Notes under the pieces: model-generated | What the model saw: only the letters and a program-made list of their open reading frames with translations | Databases searched by the model: none | Told to the model about the DNA's origin: nothing | Made by a program: the position numbers and the translations under genes | NCBI GenBank assembly: GCA_900540935.1 | Contig: UQHW01000014.1 | Span: 1-48,951 of the forward strand | Length of the DNA: 48,951 bases | Direction of reading: 5' to 3' | Source of the DNA: an uncultured Collinsella sp. | GTDB taxonomy: Bacteria; Actinomycetota; Coriobacteriia; Coriobacteriales; Coriobacteriaceae | In this document: positions 25,712 through 33,316 of the stretch, piece by piece | Layout: each line of letters starts with the position of its first letter | How positions within the stretch are numbered: the first letter of the stretch is position 1

Positions 25712-26494
25712 ATGATGACCATGACACAGGGCGCGCGGGAGACGCGCACGGCCGCCACGGCGAATTCCGTCACTGCCGCAGCCGGTGCTGCGGGGGATTA
25801 CCTTACAAACGAAGAAGCGTACAAGATGCTGCGCGGTGCCAACTCCGGCGTGAAGCCCGAGCTTGGGCACAGGCTCTACCGCGTTGTTAAACGTACGGTG
25901 GACATTGTCGCCGCCGGCGGAGCCCTGGTGTTGCTCTTTATTCCCGGGGTAATTCTGAGCGTGGTCATTTGCATAAAGAGCCCGGGCGCCAGCCCCCTAT
26001 ATTCACAGTGGCGCGTGGGCCGCGTGCGCAAAGACGGCACGTTCTACCTGTTTAAGATCTACAAGTTCCGCAGCATGGTTCCCAACGCAGACCAAATGCT
26101 CAAGGACTTGCAGGCCCAAAACGAGGCCACTGGCCCCATGTTTAAAATGAAGCACGACCCGCGCATTATTCCCGGTGTGGGTAACTTCATTCGCAAGCAC
26201 AGCATCGACGAGCTGCCCCAGCTCATCAACGTGTTCTTGGGCCAAATGAACCTCATTGGCCCGCGCCCCGGCCTGCCGCGCGAGGTTGCCCTGTACAGCG
26301 AGCACAACATGAAGCGCCTGGCGGTAAAACCCGGCTGCAGCGGTCCTTGGCAGGTAATGGGCCGCAGCTACCTGGGCTTCAACGAAATGGTTGAGCTGGA
26401 TCTTCGCTATATAGAGAATCGCAGCCTGCGCCAGGACCTGCGGTTGATATTCCGCACGCTGAAGACGATGTTCTCTGGGGAAGGTGCCGTGTAG
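25712..26494 (+). CDS. Polyprenyl-phosphate sugar-1-phosphate transferase
   Basis: This priming enzyme moves a sugar-1-phosphate from a nucleotide sugar to undecaprenyl phosphate, starting each polysaccharide repeat unit at the inner face of the membrane. The 260-residue product has one N-terminal membrane segment (VDIVAAGGALVLLFIPGVIL) and the catalytic motifs KIYKFRSMVPNAD, RKHSIDELPQLINVFLGQM and LIGPRPGLPREV. It is the short form, without the four extra membrane helices of WbaP/CpsE-type proteins. A Thr/Ala-rich stretch precedes the membrane segment. The ATG at 25712 has TGGAG upstream; the frame is open earlier but overlaps the antiterminator gene. The sugar specificity is unknown. Confidence 0.9.
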   Translation: MMTMTQGARETRTAATANSVTAAAGAAGDYLTNEEAYKMLRGANSGVKPELGHRLYRVVKRTVDIVAAGGALVLLFIPGVILSVVICIKSPGASPLYSQWRVGRVRKDGTFYLFKIYKFRSMVPNADQMLKDLQAQNEATGPMFKMKHDPRIIPGVGNFIRKHSIDELPQLINVFLGQMNLIGPRPGLPREVALYSEHNMKRLAVKPGCSGPWQVMGRSYLGFNEMVELDLRYIENRSLRQDLRLIFRTLKTMFSGEGAV

Positions 26495-26495
26495 C

Positions 26496-27599
26496 ATGCG
26501 CATCGCCATGATAGGCCAAAAGAGAACGGGTTCGCGCGAGGGCGGCGTAGAAGTGGTGGTAGGCGAGCTTGCTCGCCGTATGGCAGACCTTGGTCACCAA
26601 GTAACCTGCTACGACCGTATGGGCGAAGGAGCTCCTTCCGAGCCCTACGAGAAGGATGGCTACCGCATCGTTCCCGTAAAGGCTCTGGACATCAAGGGGC
26701 TCTCTGCGCTCACGAGCAGCTTTGCCGCAACAAGGGCCGCCATCAAAGACGGGGCAGACGTAATTCACTATCACGCAGAGGGGCCGTGTGTCCCCCTTCG
26801 TTTTGCGCGTTCCGCGGACATCAGGACCGTGGCAACGATCCACGGCCTGGACTGGCAGCGTGCAAAATGGGGCGGCTTGGCTTCCAAGTACATCAAGTTC
26901 GGCGAGGCGACGGCGGCCAAGTGCGCGGATGCGCTCATCGTGCTTTCCCGGGGCAATCAGGAGTACTTCAAGGAGGCTTACGGCCGCGAGGCTACGCTCA
27001 TTCCCAACGGCATCACTCCCGAGGCGGATCTTCCCGCGAAGGAGATCTCCGAGCGCTTGGGGCTCACCCAGGGCTCCTATGTCCTCTACCTCGGTCGCAT
27101 TGTGCCCGAGAAGCGACCGGAACTGTTGGTGGAGGCGTACAAGCAGGTAAAGACGGATAAGCGCCTGGTTATCGCGGGCGACTCCTCCGATACGGACGAC
27201 TACGCCGTGGCGCTCAAAGAGGCTGCCGCGTCCGACCCCCGCGCGCTCTTTACCGGCCACGTTGAGGGCAACCTGCTCTCCGAGCTGTACTCCAACGCGT
27301 ATTGCTACGCGCTCCCCTCCGACGTTGAGGGCCTGCCCATGAGCTTGCTGGAGGCCATGTCTCACGGTGCGGCATGCGTTACCTCGGATATTCCCGAGTG
27401 CGCGGATGTTCTGCAGGGTTGCGGGCTCACGTTCCCACACGGAGACGCGGGGGCGCTGCGCGACGTGCTTGAAGGCCTGATAGCGGATTCTGCCCAAGCG
27501 GAGAGGCTGGGCGCCATGGCACGTGACCGCGCGATTAATGGCTATGACTGGAACAGCGTCGTCCAAAGGACGCTTGCTTTGTATGAGGGTGTTGCGTAA
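26496..27599 (+). CDS. Glycosyltransferase family 4 (GT-B)
   Basis: A 367-residue GT-B enzyme that adds a sugar to the growing lipid-linked repeat unit. The N-terminus MRIAMIGQKRTGSREGGVEVVV is typical of the DUF1972/GT4 subgroup often annotated as rhamnosyl- or galactosyltransferases. The C-terminal domain has the donor-binding motifs LYLGRIVPEKRPELLVEAY and LPSDVEGLPMSLLEAMSHG, with the conserved Glu residues. The start ATG lies 1 base after the upstream stop, with GGGGAAGG before it. The stop overlaps the next start (TAATG). The acceptor and donor sugars are not known. Confidence 0.88.
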   Translation: MRIAMIGQKRTGSREGGVEVVVGELARRMADLGHQVTCYDRMGEGAPSEPYEKDGYRIVPVKALDIKGLSALTSSFAATRAAIKDGADVIHYHAEGPCVPLRFARSADIRTVATIHGLDWQRAKWGGLASKYIKFGEATAAKCADALIVLSRGNQEYFKEAYGREATLIPNGITPEADLPAKEISERLGLTQGSYVLYLGRIVPEKRPELLVEAYKQVKTDKRLVIAGDSSDTDDYAVALKEAAASDPRALFTGHVEGNLLSELYSNAYCYALPSDVEGLPMSLLEAMSHGAACVTSDIPECADVLQGCGLTFPHGDAGALRDVLEGLIADSAQAERLGAMARDRAINGYDWNSVVQRTLALYEGVA

Positions 27600-28882
27600 T
27601 GAAGATCCTTCTTGTAAATAAGTTTCATTGGCGCAAGGGTGGAAGCGAGACGTACTACTTTGCTCTTGCCGATGGTCTTCGCGCTCTTGGGCATGAAGTT
27701 GCCTTCTTCAGCATGGAGGATGAGCGTAATGAGCCGACTGAGTGGTCGCGTTACTTTGTAACGAATCGCGACTATAACGGACCGAGCTCTATTGTCGATA
27801 AGGCGAAGGCCGCGCAGGCACTTGTGTATTCCAAAGAGGCGCGCGAGAAGTTCGATGCGCTGTGCCGTGAATTCCAGCCCGATGTAATCCATCTCAATCT
27901 CACTCATAGGCAGATTACGTTTTCCATCTTGGACGCTCCTTGGCTAAAGCAGCATCCAACGCCGGTTGTGTATACCTCGCACGACTTGATTCTTGCTTGC
28001 CCGAGCTATCTTATGCTTGATTCCGAGGGCAACGTTTGCGATTCGTGTCTCGGGGGTCATTTTGGCAATTGCCTTAAGAAGAAGTGCGTAAAGGGTTCGA
28101 TCGCAAAAAGCGCGTTAGCGGTGGCTGAGGCGGAGTGGCTTAAACGGCACAAAACCTATTCACGTCTCGATCGCATCATCTGCCCGAGTGAGTTCATGCG
28201 GAACAAGTTTATTGAAGCGGGGCTTCCCGAGCGTCAGCTTGTCCTCATGCGGAATTTCCTGAATCCCGATTCGATGTCACGGGAAGTTGCCAACCAAAAT
28301 AATGAAGATCCCTACATGCTGTATCTGGGACGCCTTTCTCGCGAGAAAGGCGTGTTAACGCTCGTGCATGCTTTTGAGAAGGCGGCACCGGTGATCCCTG
28401 ATTGGCGTCTTGTTATTGCAGGCGATGGCCCTGAATGTGATGCTGTGAAGGTCAAAGTTTCCGCAATGCCAAACGAAATAAGCTCGAGGATTGAGCTGGT
28501 TGGATATAAAACCGGTGACGCCCTGCGCGGACTTGTGAATCGAGCCACTCTGGCGGCTGCGCCGTCAGAGTGGCTCGAGAACGCGCCATATGCGGTTCTC
28601 GAGGCACTCGCCGCGGGCAAGCCCGTTATCGGTACGAACATGGGCGGAATACCCGAGCTGGTACGTGAGGGTGAAACGGGCTTCCTGGCTGAAGCCCACG
28701 ATGAGGCAGGACTCGCAGATGCAATCCGTAGGGGTGCGGCGGTGGCCGCCGATCCTGCGGCTTACGCCGCGATGAGCGCGCATTGCCGTTCATTCGTGGC
28801 AGAGAACTGTAATCAAGAGAAATACATCCGGAATCTCGTCTCCCTGTATCAAGAACTAATTGACCGGAAGGTGGTGGCCTAA
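27599..28882 (+). CDS. Glycosyltransferase family 4 (GT-B) with intragenic hairpins
   Basis: A 427-residue GT4 enzyme. It begins MKILLVNKFHWRKGGSETY, has a Cys-rich insert (CDSCLGGHFGNCLKKKC, residues about 143-160) seen in some capsule GT4 proteins, and carries YLGRLSREKGVLTLVHAF and APSEWLENAPYAVLEALAAGKPV in the donor domain. The start overlaps the upstream stop. Codon use is more T-rich than in the preceding gene. Two strong DNA inverted repeats lie inside the coding region, exactly over the YLGRLSREKG and PSEWLENAPYAVLEAL motifs. The sugar specificity is unknown. Confidence 0.88.
   Translation: MKILLVNKFHWRKGGSETYYFALADGLRALGHEVAFFSMEDERNEPTEWSRYFVTNRDYNGPSSIVDKAKAAQALVYSKEAREKFDALCREFQPDVIHLNLTHRQITFSILDAPWLKQHPTPVVYTSHDLILACPSYLMLDSEGNVCDSCLGGHFGNCLKKKCVKGSIAKSALAVAEAEWLKRHKTYSRLDRIICPSEFMRNKFIEAGLPERQLVLMRNFLNPDSMSREVANQNNEDPYMLYLGRLSREKGVLTLVHAFEKAAPVIPDWRLVIAGDGPECDAVKVKVSAMPNEISSRIELVGYKTGDALRGLVNRATLAAAPSEWLENAPYAVLEALAAGKPVIGTNMGGIPELVREGETGFLAEAHDEAGLADAIRRGAAVAADPAAYAAMSAHCRSFVAENCNQEKYIRNLVSLYQELIDRKVVA
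28330..28353. repeat. 24-base perfect palindrome inside a glycosyltransferase gene
   Basis: ACGCCTTTCTCG is followed directly by its reverse complement CGAGAAAGGCGT. It encodes part of the conserved YLGRLSREKG motif. Confidence 0.9.
28541..28609. repeat. Three-arm alternating hairpin inside a glycosyltransferase gene
   Basis: Arm 1 (28541-28557) and arm 2 (28561-28577) pair over 17 bases with one mismatch and a 3-base loop. The later part of arm 2 (28568-28582) also pairs with arm 3 (28595-28609) over 15 bases with one mismatch. The two hairpins exclude each other. They encode NRATLAAAPSEWLENAPYAV and the following residues. Confidence 0.85.
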
Positions 28883-28885
28883 CCC

Positions 28886-30022
28886 ATGGCCGAGAAGAAA
28901 CTCAACGGAACCGTAATCGTAACGTACCGCTGCAACGCGCGCTGCACCATGTGCAACCGCTACAAGGCTCCCAGCCGTCCGGAGGAGGAGCTCTCCCTCG
29001 ACGTGATCAAGAAGCTCCCGCGCATGTACTTCACCAACATCACCGGTGGCGAGCCCTTCATCAGGACCGACCTTGCGGATATCGTGCGCGAGCTGTACAA
29101 GAAGTCCGACCGCATCGTCATCTCCACCAACGGCTTCTTCACCGACCGCATCATCGCCCTTGCCGAGGAATTCCCCCAGGTGGGAATCCGCATCTCCATC
29201 GAGGGTCTGCAGCAGACCAACGATGAGATCCGCGGTCTCCAGAACGGCTTCAACCGCGGCTACGAGACGCTCAAGAAGCTCGTGGAAATGAAGCACCCGG
29301 ACGTGGGCTTTGGCATGACGGTGCAGGATCGCAACGCTGCGGACTTGGTGCCGCTGTACAAGCTTTCCGACGAGCTCGGCATGGAGTTCGCCACCGCCAG
29401 CCTGCACAACAGCTTCTACTTTGTCGAGGCGAAGAACATCATCAAGGACCGTCCCATGGTGGCCCAGAACTTCGAGGACCTGGTAAACGAGCTCCTCAAG
29501 TCCAACGAGCCCAAGAAGTGGTTCCGCGCGTACTTCAACATGGGCCTCATCAACTACATCTATGGGCAGAAGCGCCTGCTCCCGTGCGATATGGCGTTCG
29601 ACACGTTCTTCATCGACCCCTACGGCGACGTCATGCCCTGCAACGGCACCAAGGAGAAGCTCGTTATGGGCAACCTTAACGACGAGTCTTGGGATGAGCT
29701 GTGGGAGAGCGCCCAGGCCGAGAAAGTGCGCGGCTGCGTGCGCCACTGCGACCGCAACTGCTGGATGATCGGCTCCGTGTCTCCTGCCATGCACAAGTAC
29801 ATCTGGAAACCCGCGTCGTGGGTGCTGGCGCACAAGCTCAAGCCCGGCAAGAAGTTCGACATGCACGAGCTCCCCATCGTGCGCGACTACGAGTCGGGCA
29901 AGGTGACGAAGGAGGAGCTGGACGCTCTTTCCACCTGCGACATGCACGCCGCGATCAACGACGGCCTTTCCGACGCAAGCCGAGCCGACGCGCACGTGTA
30001 CGAGACTGAGGAGGCGCTGTAG
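28886..30022 (+). CDS. Radical SAM/SPASM protein
   Basis: A 378-residue radical SAM enzyme. C16, C20 and C23 (CNARCTMC) form the CX3CX2C site for the 4Fe-4S cluster that cleaves S-adenosylmethionine; NITGGEP follows as the SAM-binding GGE motif. The C-terminal part has SPASM-type cysteines (LPCDMAF, VMPCNG, CVRHCDRNC) for one or two extra clusters. SPASM proteins modify peptides or other substrates, including sugars and lipids. No precursor peptide is seen nearby, and the gene sits within the glycan operon, so a sugar or lipid-linked substrate is the simplest inference. GC content is high and codon use is biased to C/G, unlike the neighbours on both sides. Confidence 0.85.
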   Translation: MAEKKLNGTVIVTYRCNARCTMCNRYKAPSRPEEELSLDVIKKLPRMYFTNITGGEPFIRTDLADIVRELYKKSDRIVISTNGFFTDRIIALAEEFPQVGIRISIEGLQQTNDEIRGLQNGFNRGYETLKKLVEMKHPDVGFGMTVQDRNAADLVPLYKLSDELGMEFATASLHNSFYFVEAKNIIKDRPMVAQNFEDLVNELLKSNEPKKWFRAYFNMGLINYIYGQKRLLPCDMAFDTFFIDPYGDVMPCNGTKEKLVMGNLNDESWDELWESAQAEKVRGCVRHCDRNCWMIGSVSPAMHKYIWKPASWVLAHKLKPGKKFDMHELPIVRDYESGKVTKEELDALSTCDMHAAINDGLSDASRADAHVYETEEAL

Positions 30023-30094
30023 TGCAGCCGGGTGGAAAAATCGAATGTAAAAATTCAGAAATAGCGGTTGCTCGATATCAATCGGAGGAAACAC

Positions 30095-31198
30095 GTGAAA
30101 GTATCCTGCATAACCAGGCACGCAATCTCTAATTATGGCTCCCTGCTCCAGGCATATGCGACACAACGAGCGGTAGAGAGCTTGGGGCATGAGTTCGAGA
30201 TTATGGACTATGTACCTGCTTGTGAGGACGTATCCCAGCAGGTGAGGACGCTTCTTTCGACAAAGCCGTCCTGGAACGAGAACCCGTTGAAGAAGTCTGT
30301 CTACAGACTTCTGATGGAGCCTGAGACAAGGGTGGCGGGCAAGCGGTTTGCGCGTGAGCGTTCCCAGCTGCTTAAGATGAGCCCTCACTATGCATCCCTG
30401 GAGGAGCTGAAGGCTAATCCGCCCAAGGCCGATGTCTATATGACTGGAAGCGATCAGGTGTGGGGTCCCATCAGCTCGGGCGCATACGACCTGTCATACG
30501 CGCTTGAGTTTGCTCCCGAGGGCGCAAGGCGCATCTCATATGCGGCAAGCTTTGGTAAGAAGAATATCCCGGATAGCGTGCGCCCCAGGTTTCTCGAGGA
30601 CCTTCGAGCATATGAGGCCGTGTTCGTACGCGAGGATGCCGCGCGCGAGCAGCTTGCCTCGTGGGGCATAGAGGCCGGACAGGTTGTCGATCCCACGCTG
30701 CTGCTTGATGGCGAGGCGTGGAGAAGGATGGCGGCACCTGCCCCGAAGGGCGAATACATCCTCGTCTACCAGATTCACAGCGACCCGACGGTGGGGCAGT
30801 ACGCCGTGAAGGTTGCCAAAAAGCTTGGCTTGCCCCTGATACGGATCTCCGCAAGCCTGCACCAGGCCTCACGCGAGGGCAAGTTCAAGTGGCTGCCGAC
30901 GCTTGCTGAGTTTCTCTCGTATGTCGACAACGCAGCATGCCTAGTCACGGACTCGTTCCACGGTACGGCTTTTGCCATAAATCTCAATACGCCGCTGGTA
31001 GAAGTGCTGCCCAAGAACGGAACCTCGAGCAGGAACGTGAGTATTCTGCGACTCACGGACCTCACGGACAGAGTGCTTCAGAATCTAGATGATGTCGAGT
31101 TAGCATCCAAGCAGATTGACTTTGGTCGGGTCAACGATGTGATGGGTGCGGAGAGGGAGAAGTCCCTAGCGCAGCTCAAGAGCATGATTGAGGAGTAG
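30095..31198 (+). CDS. Polysaccharide pyruvyl transferase family protein (copy 1)
   Basis: A 367-residue member of the CsaB-like polysaccharide pyruvyl transferase family, which adds pyruvate ketals to sugars from phosphoenolpyruvate. Family motifs seen: SNYGSLLQAYA near the N-terminus, TGSDQVWGP in the middle, SYAASFG and VTDSFHGTAFAINLNTPLVE near the C-terminus. The GTG at 30095 is preferred because GGAGG lies 5 bases upstream, and no ATG with a binding site fits. The stop is just before the iron-sulfur gene, so the two are translated as neighbours. This pairing recurs at 35966 and 38546. Some family members may use other substrates. Confidence 0.85.
   Translation: MKVSCITRHAISNYGSLLQAYATQRAVESLGHEFEIMDYVPACEDVSQQVRTLLSTKPSWNENPLKKSVYRLLMEPETRVAGKRFARERSQLLKMSPHYASLEELKANPPKADVYMTGSDQVWGPISSGAYDLSYALEFAPEGARRISYAASFGKKNIPDSVRPRFLEDLRAYEAVFVREDAAREQLASWGIEAGQVVDPTLLLDGEAWRRMAAPAPKGEYILVYQIHSDPTVGQYAVKVAKKLGLPLIRISASLHQASREGKFKWLPTLAEFLSYVDNAACLVTDSFHGTAFAINLNTPLVEVLPKNGTSSRNVSILRLTDLTDRVLQNLDDVELASKQIDFGRVNDVMGAEREKSLAQLKSMIEE
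30291..30312. repeat. Intragenic palindrome in pyruvyl transferase gene 1
   Basis: AGAAGTCTGT (30291-30300) and ACAGACTTCT (30303-30312) pair perfectly around a 2-base centre. It lies inside the coding region, over the residues KKSVYRLL. Confidence 0.8.
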
Positions 31199-31202
31199 GG
31201 CA

Positions 31203-32330
31203 TTGTCAAACGTTGGCACTAGGACGGTATGCAAGAAGGATATGTGCGCTGGCTGTATGGCCTGCGTCGATTCATGCCGACATGGAGCGATTGCCATTGA
31301 GGATACGATTGAGGCGTATAACGCCCGTATTGATCCTACAAGGTGCGTGGGATGTGGACTGTGCGAGAAAACGTGTCCCCAGATGGTATCCCCATCTTCG
31401 TTGCGTCCTCTCGAGTGGCTACAGGGGTGGGCGAAAGATACATCGCTCAGAATGTCATCTTCGTCCGGGGGTCTGGCTACGGCCATCTCGGAGGCGTTTG
31501 TGGCGTCAAATGGATTAGTGTGTTCATGTGCACAGGAGGGCGGTGAGTTCCGGTTCCACCTCACTTCTGATGCGGATTACTTGAGGAGGGCCCAAGGCTC
31601 CAAATACGTCAAAAGCAATCCGCTTGGTGCGTACCGCGAGGTTAGGGAGGCCCTGCAAGGTGGTCAAAGGGTTCTCTTTATCGGTCTTCCTTGTCAGGTT
31701 GCTGCGATGCGTAACTTCGTTGGAAGCCGTTTAGCCGATTCCCTTTACACCATCGACCTTATCTGTCATGGTTCACCGTCCCCCAAGGTCCTGAGCCGAT
31801 TCTTGGAAGAGACAGGTAACAACCTGTCTAATGAGCTGAAACTGGACTTTCGAAAGAAAGTCCAGTTTCAGCTCCGCTATCGCGGAGCTGAAACTGTGGG
31901 TAGGACGGGTGTCCGCGATCGCTACTCGATTGCTTTCCTCTCGGGTTTACCGTATACGGAAGGCTGCTACTCCTGCCGCTACGCCAAGGGTGATCGTGTC
32001 TCCGATATTACGCTTGGCGATTCATGGGGTAGCGAGCTTTCTGATGAGGTCGCGAACGGGATATCCCTCGCACTTGTGCAGACAGACAAGGGTCGAGAAC
32101 TGTTAGAAATGACGGACCTTGAGCTTTTGCCGGTTGATCCTGGTCTAGCTGTGGCCAACAATGAACAGCTTCAACGTCCTTCGACGAAGCCTATAGAAAG
32201 AAATACCTTTATGGACGGCTTTCGTAACGGGGTACGGGTTAACCGACTCGTTCTCAGGGCGAGGCCAAAAGACTGCGCCAAGTACTTGGTCAAGGATATA
32301 CTGCTTGCACTGGGTTTGCTCAGGGGTTAA
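31203..32330 (+). CDS. F420 dehydrogenase beta-subunit-like iron-sulfur protein (copy 1)
   Basis: A 375-residue protein with two N-terminal 4Fe-4S clusters (CAGCMACVDSC and CVGCGLCEKTC) followed by the FrhB/FdhB N- and C-terminal domains (SSSSGGLATAISEAF, LFIGLPCQVAAMRNF, DLICHGSPSPKV, DITLGDSWG). The family is named after coenzyme F420 hydrogenase, but copies in glycan loci probably act as flavin- and iron-sulfur-dependent oxidoreductases on a sugar or lipid intermediate; the reaction is not known. The TTG at 31203 follows GGAG at a good distance and fits the family N-terminus. A three-arm hairpin lies inside the gene. Confidence 0.82.
   Translation: MSNVGTRTVCKKDMCAGCMACVDSCRHGAIAIEDTIEAYNARIDPTRCVGCGLCEKTCPQMVSPSSLRPLEWLQGWAKDTSLRMSSSSGGLATAISEAFVASNGLVCSCAQEGGEFRFHLTSDADYLRRAQGSKYVKSNPLGAYREVREALQGGQRVLFIGLPCQVAAMRNFVGSRLADSLYTIDLICHGSPSPKVLSRFLEETGNNLSNELKLDFRKKVQFQLRYRGAETVGRTGVRDRYSIAFLSGLPYTEGCYSCRYAKGDRVSDITLGDSWGSELSDEVANGISLALVQTDKGRELLEMTDLELLPVDPGLAVANNEQLQRPSTKPIERNTFMDGFRNGVRVNRLVLRARPKDCAKYLVKDILLALGLLRG
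31811..31895. repeat. Three-arm alternating hairpin inside iron-sulfur gene 1
   Basis: Arm 1 (31833-31851) pairs perfectly over 19 bp with arm 2 (31856-31874), leaving a GAAA loop. Arm 2 extended (31864-31877) pairs perfectly over 14 bp with arm 3 (31882-31895), with a TATC loop. A smaller 7-bp hairpin (31811-31817 with 31822-31828) lies just before. The structure spans codons of about residues 204-231. Confidence 0.92.
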
Positions 32331-32376
32331 CACATCGAGAGCGTTTGCTTTAGGCATTAATGATAAGGTAATCCAT

Positions 32377-33315
32377 ATGTTGAGTAATTCCAAGGTGCCA
32401 AAGTGCGTCGTATTAATGGCGTCATACAACGGCATCCCATTTATTTCAGAACAAATTGACAGCATTCTCTCGCAGGCTGAAGTTGACGTACGTCTTTTTG
32501 TCCGTGATGACGGGTCATCTGATGGTACTCGTGATCTTCTGCAGCGCTATGCAGATGAGGGCAGTCTGACTTTGTTAACAGGAGAAAACCTAGGACCTGC
32601 TTTAGGGTTTTTGACGTTGTTGCGGAATGCTCCCGAAGCTGATTACTATGCGTTTTCCGACCAAGATGATATTTGGGATAGCGATAAACTGATAACTGCG
32701 ATTAAACAGCTTAAGAAGCAGGAGAATTTGGCTCTTTATCATTGCAATTCAAGACTTGTAGATTCAGCTGGTAATGAGATGGGCCGGTTAACCTATGGGC
32801 AACAAAGGTGCATATCTTATCGAGATAACGACCCTCTCAACCAGCTTTGCATTGGGTCACCTATGGGATGTACGCAAGTATTTGATAGGCGTATTTGGGA
32901 AGTTGTTTGCTTGCATGAGCTGCCCCATCCCGTCATCATGCATGATAAGCTGATAGCTAATCTATGCGTGCTGCTGGGTTATCGGATTGTTTTCGATGCT
33001 TCTCCTCATATGGGATATCGCCAGCATGGTCGTAATGTGGTCGGTGTGAGTACTGATTTACCATCTAAAGTGATTGAGAAAATCAATAGTTTTTGTCATC
33101 CGCGAGAGATTACTCTTGCAAAGCAAGTTACTGGACTTCTTTCAACTTATTCCGACTGCATTCTTCCTCCAGAGCGTGCTCTTGGAGAGTTGGTATCGAA
33201 AATGGACGCTTCTTTCATGGCTAGGTGCAGGGTTTCTTTCTCTTCGAGGCTGAATTTCGGCAGTCTACAAGAGGGCCTTTTCAATAGATCTCTCCTCTTG
33301 TTTGGGAAGCGATGA
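32377..33315 (+). CDS. Glycosyltransferase family 2 (GT-A)
   Basis: A 312-residue GT-A enzyme with VVLMASYNGIPFISEQIDSIL, the nucleotide-binding RDDGSSDGTRDLL and the metal-binding FSDQDDIWDSDKL segment. The overall pattern resembles rhamnosyltransferase-type GT2 proteins. The ATG at 32377 has AAGG upstream; the frame is open earlier but without a binding site. AT content is clearly higher than in the iron-sulfur and radical SAM genes. The next gene starts 1 base after the stop. Confidence 0.88.
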   Translation: MLSNSKVPKCVVLMASYNGIPFISEQIDSILSQAEVDVRLFVRDDGSSDGTRDLLQRYADEGSLTLLTGENLGPALGFLTLLRNAPEADYYAFSDQDDIWDSDKLITAIKQLKKQENLALYHCNSRLVDSAGNEMGRLTYGQQRCISYRDNDPLNQLCIGSPMGCTQVFDRRIWEVVCLHELPHPVIMHDKLIANLCVLLGYRIVFDASPHMGYRQHGRNVVGVSTDLPSKVIEKINSFCHPREITLAKQVTGLLSTYSDCILPPERALGELVSKMDASFMARCRVSFSSRLNFGSLQEGLFNRSLLLFGKR

Positions 33316-33316
33316 T

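Noticed and set aside
28886..30022. Radical SAM gene as part of a peptide (RiPP) cluster
   Set aside because: No small precursor gene, peptidase or transporter is adjacent, and the gene is embedded in glycan genes with a short gap on the left side.
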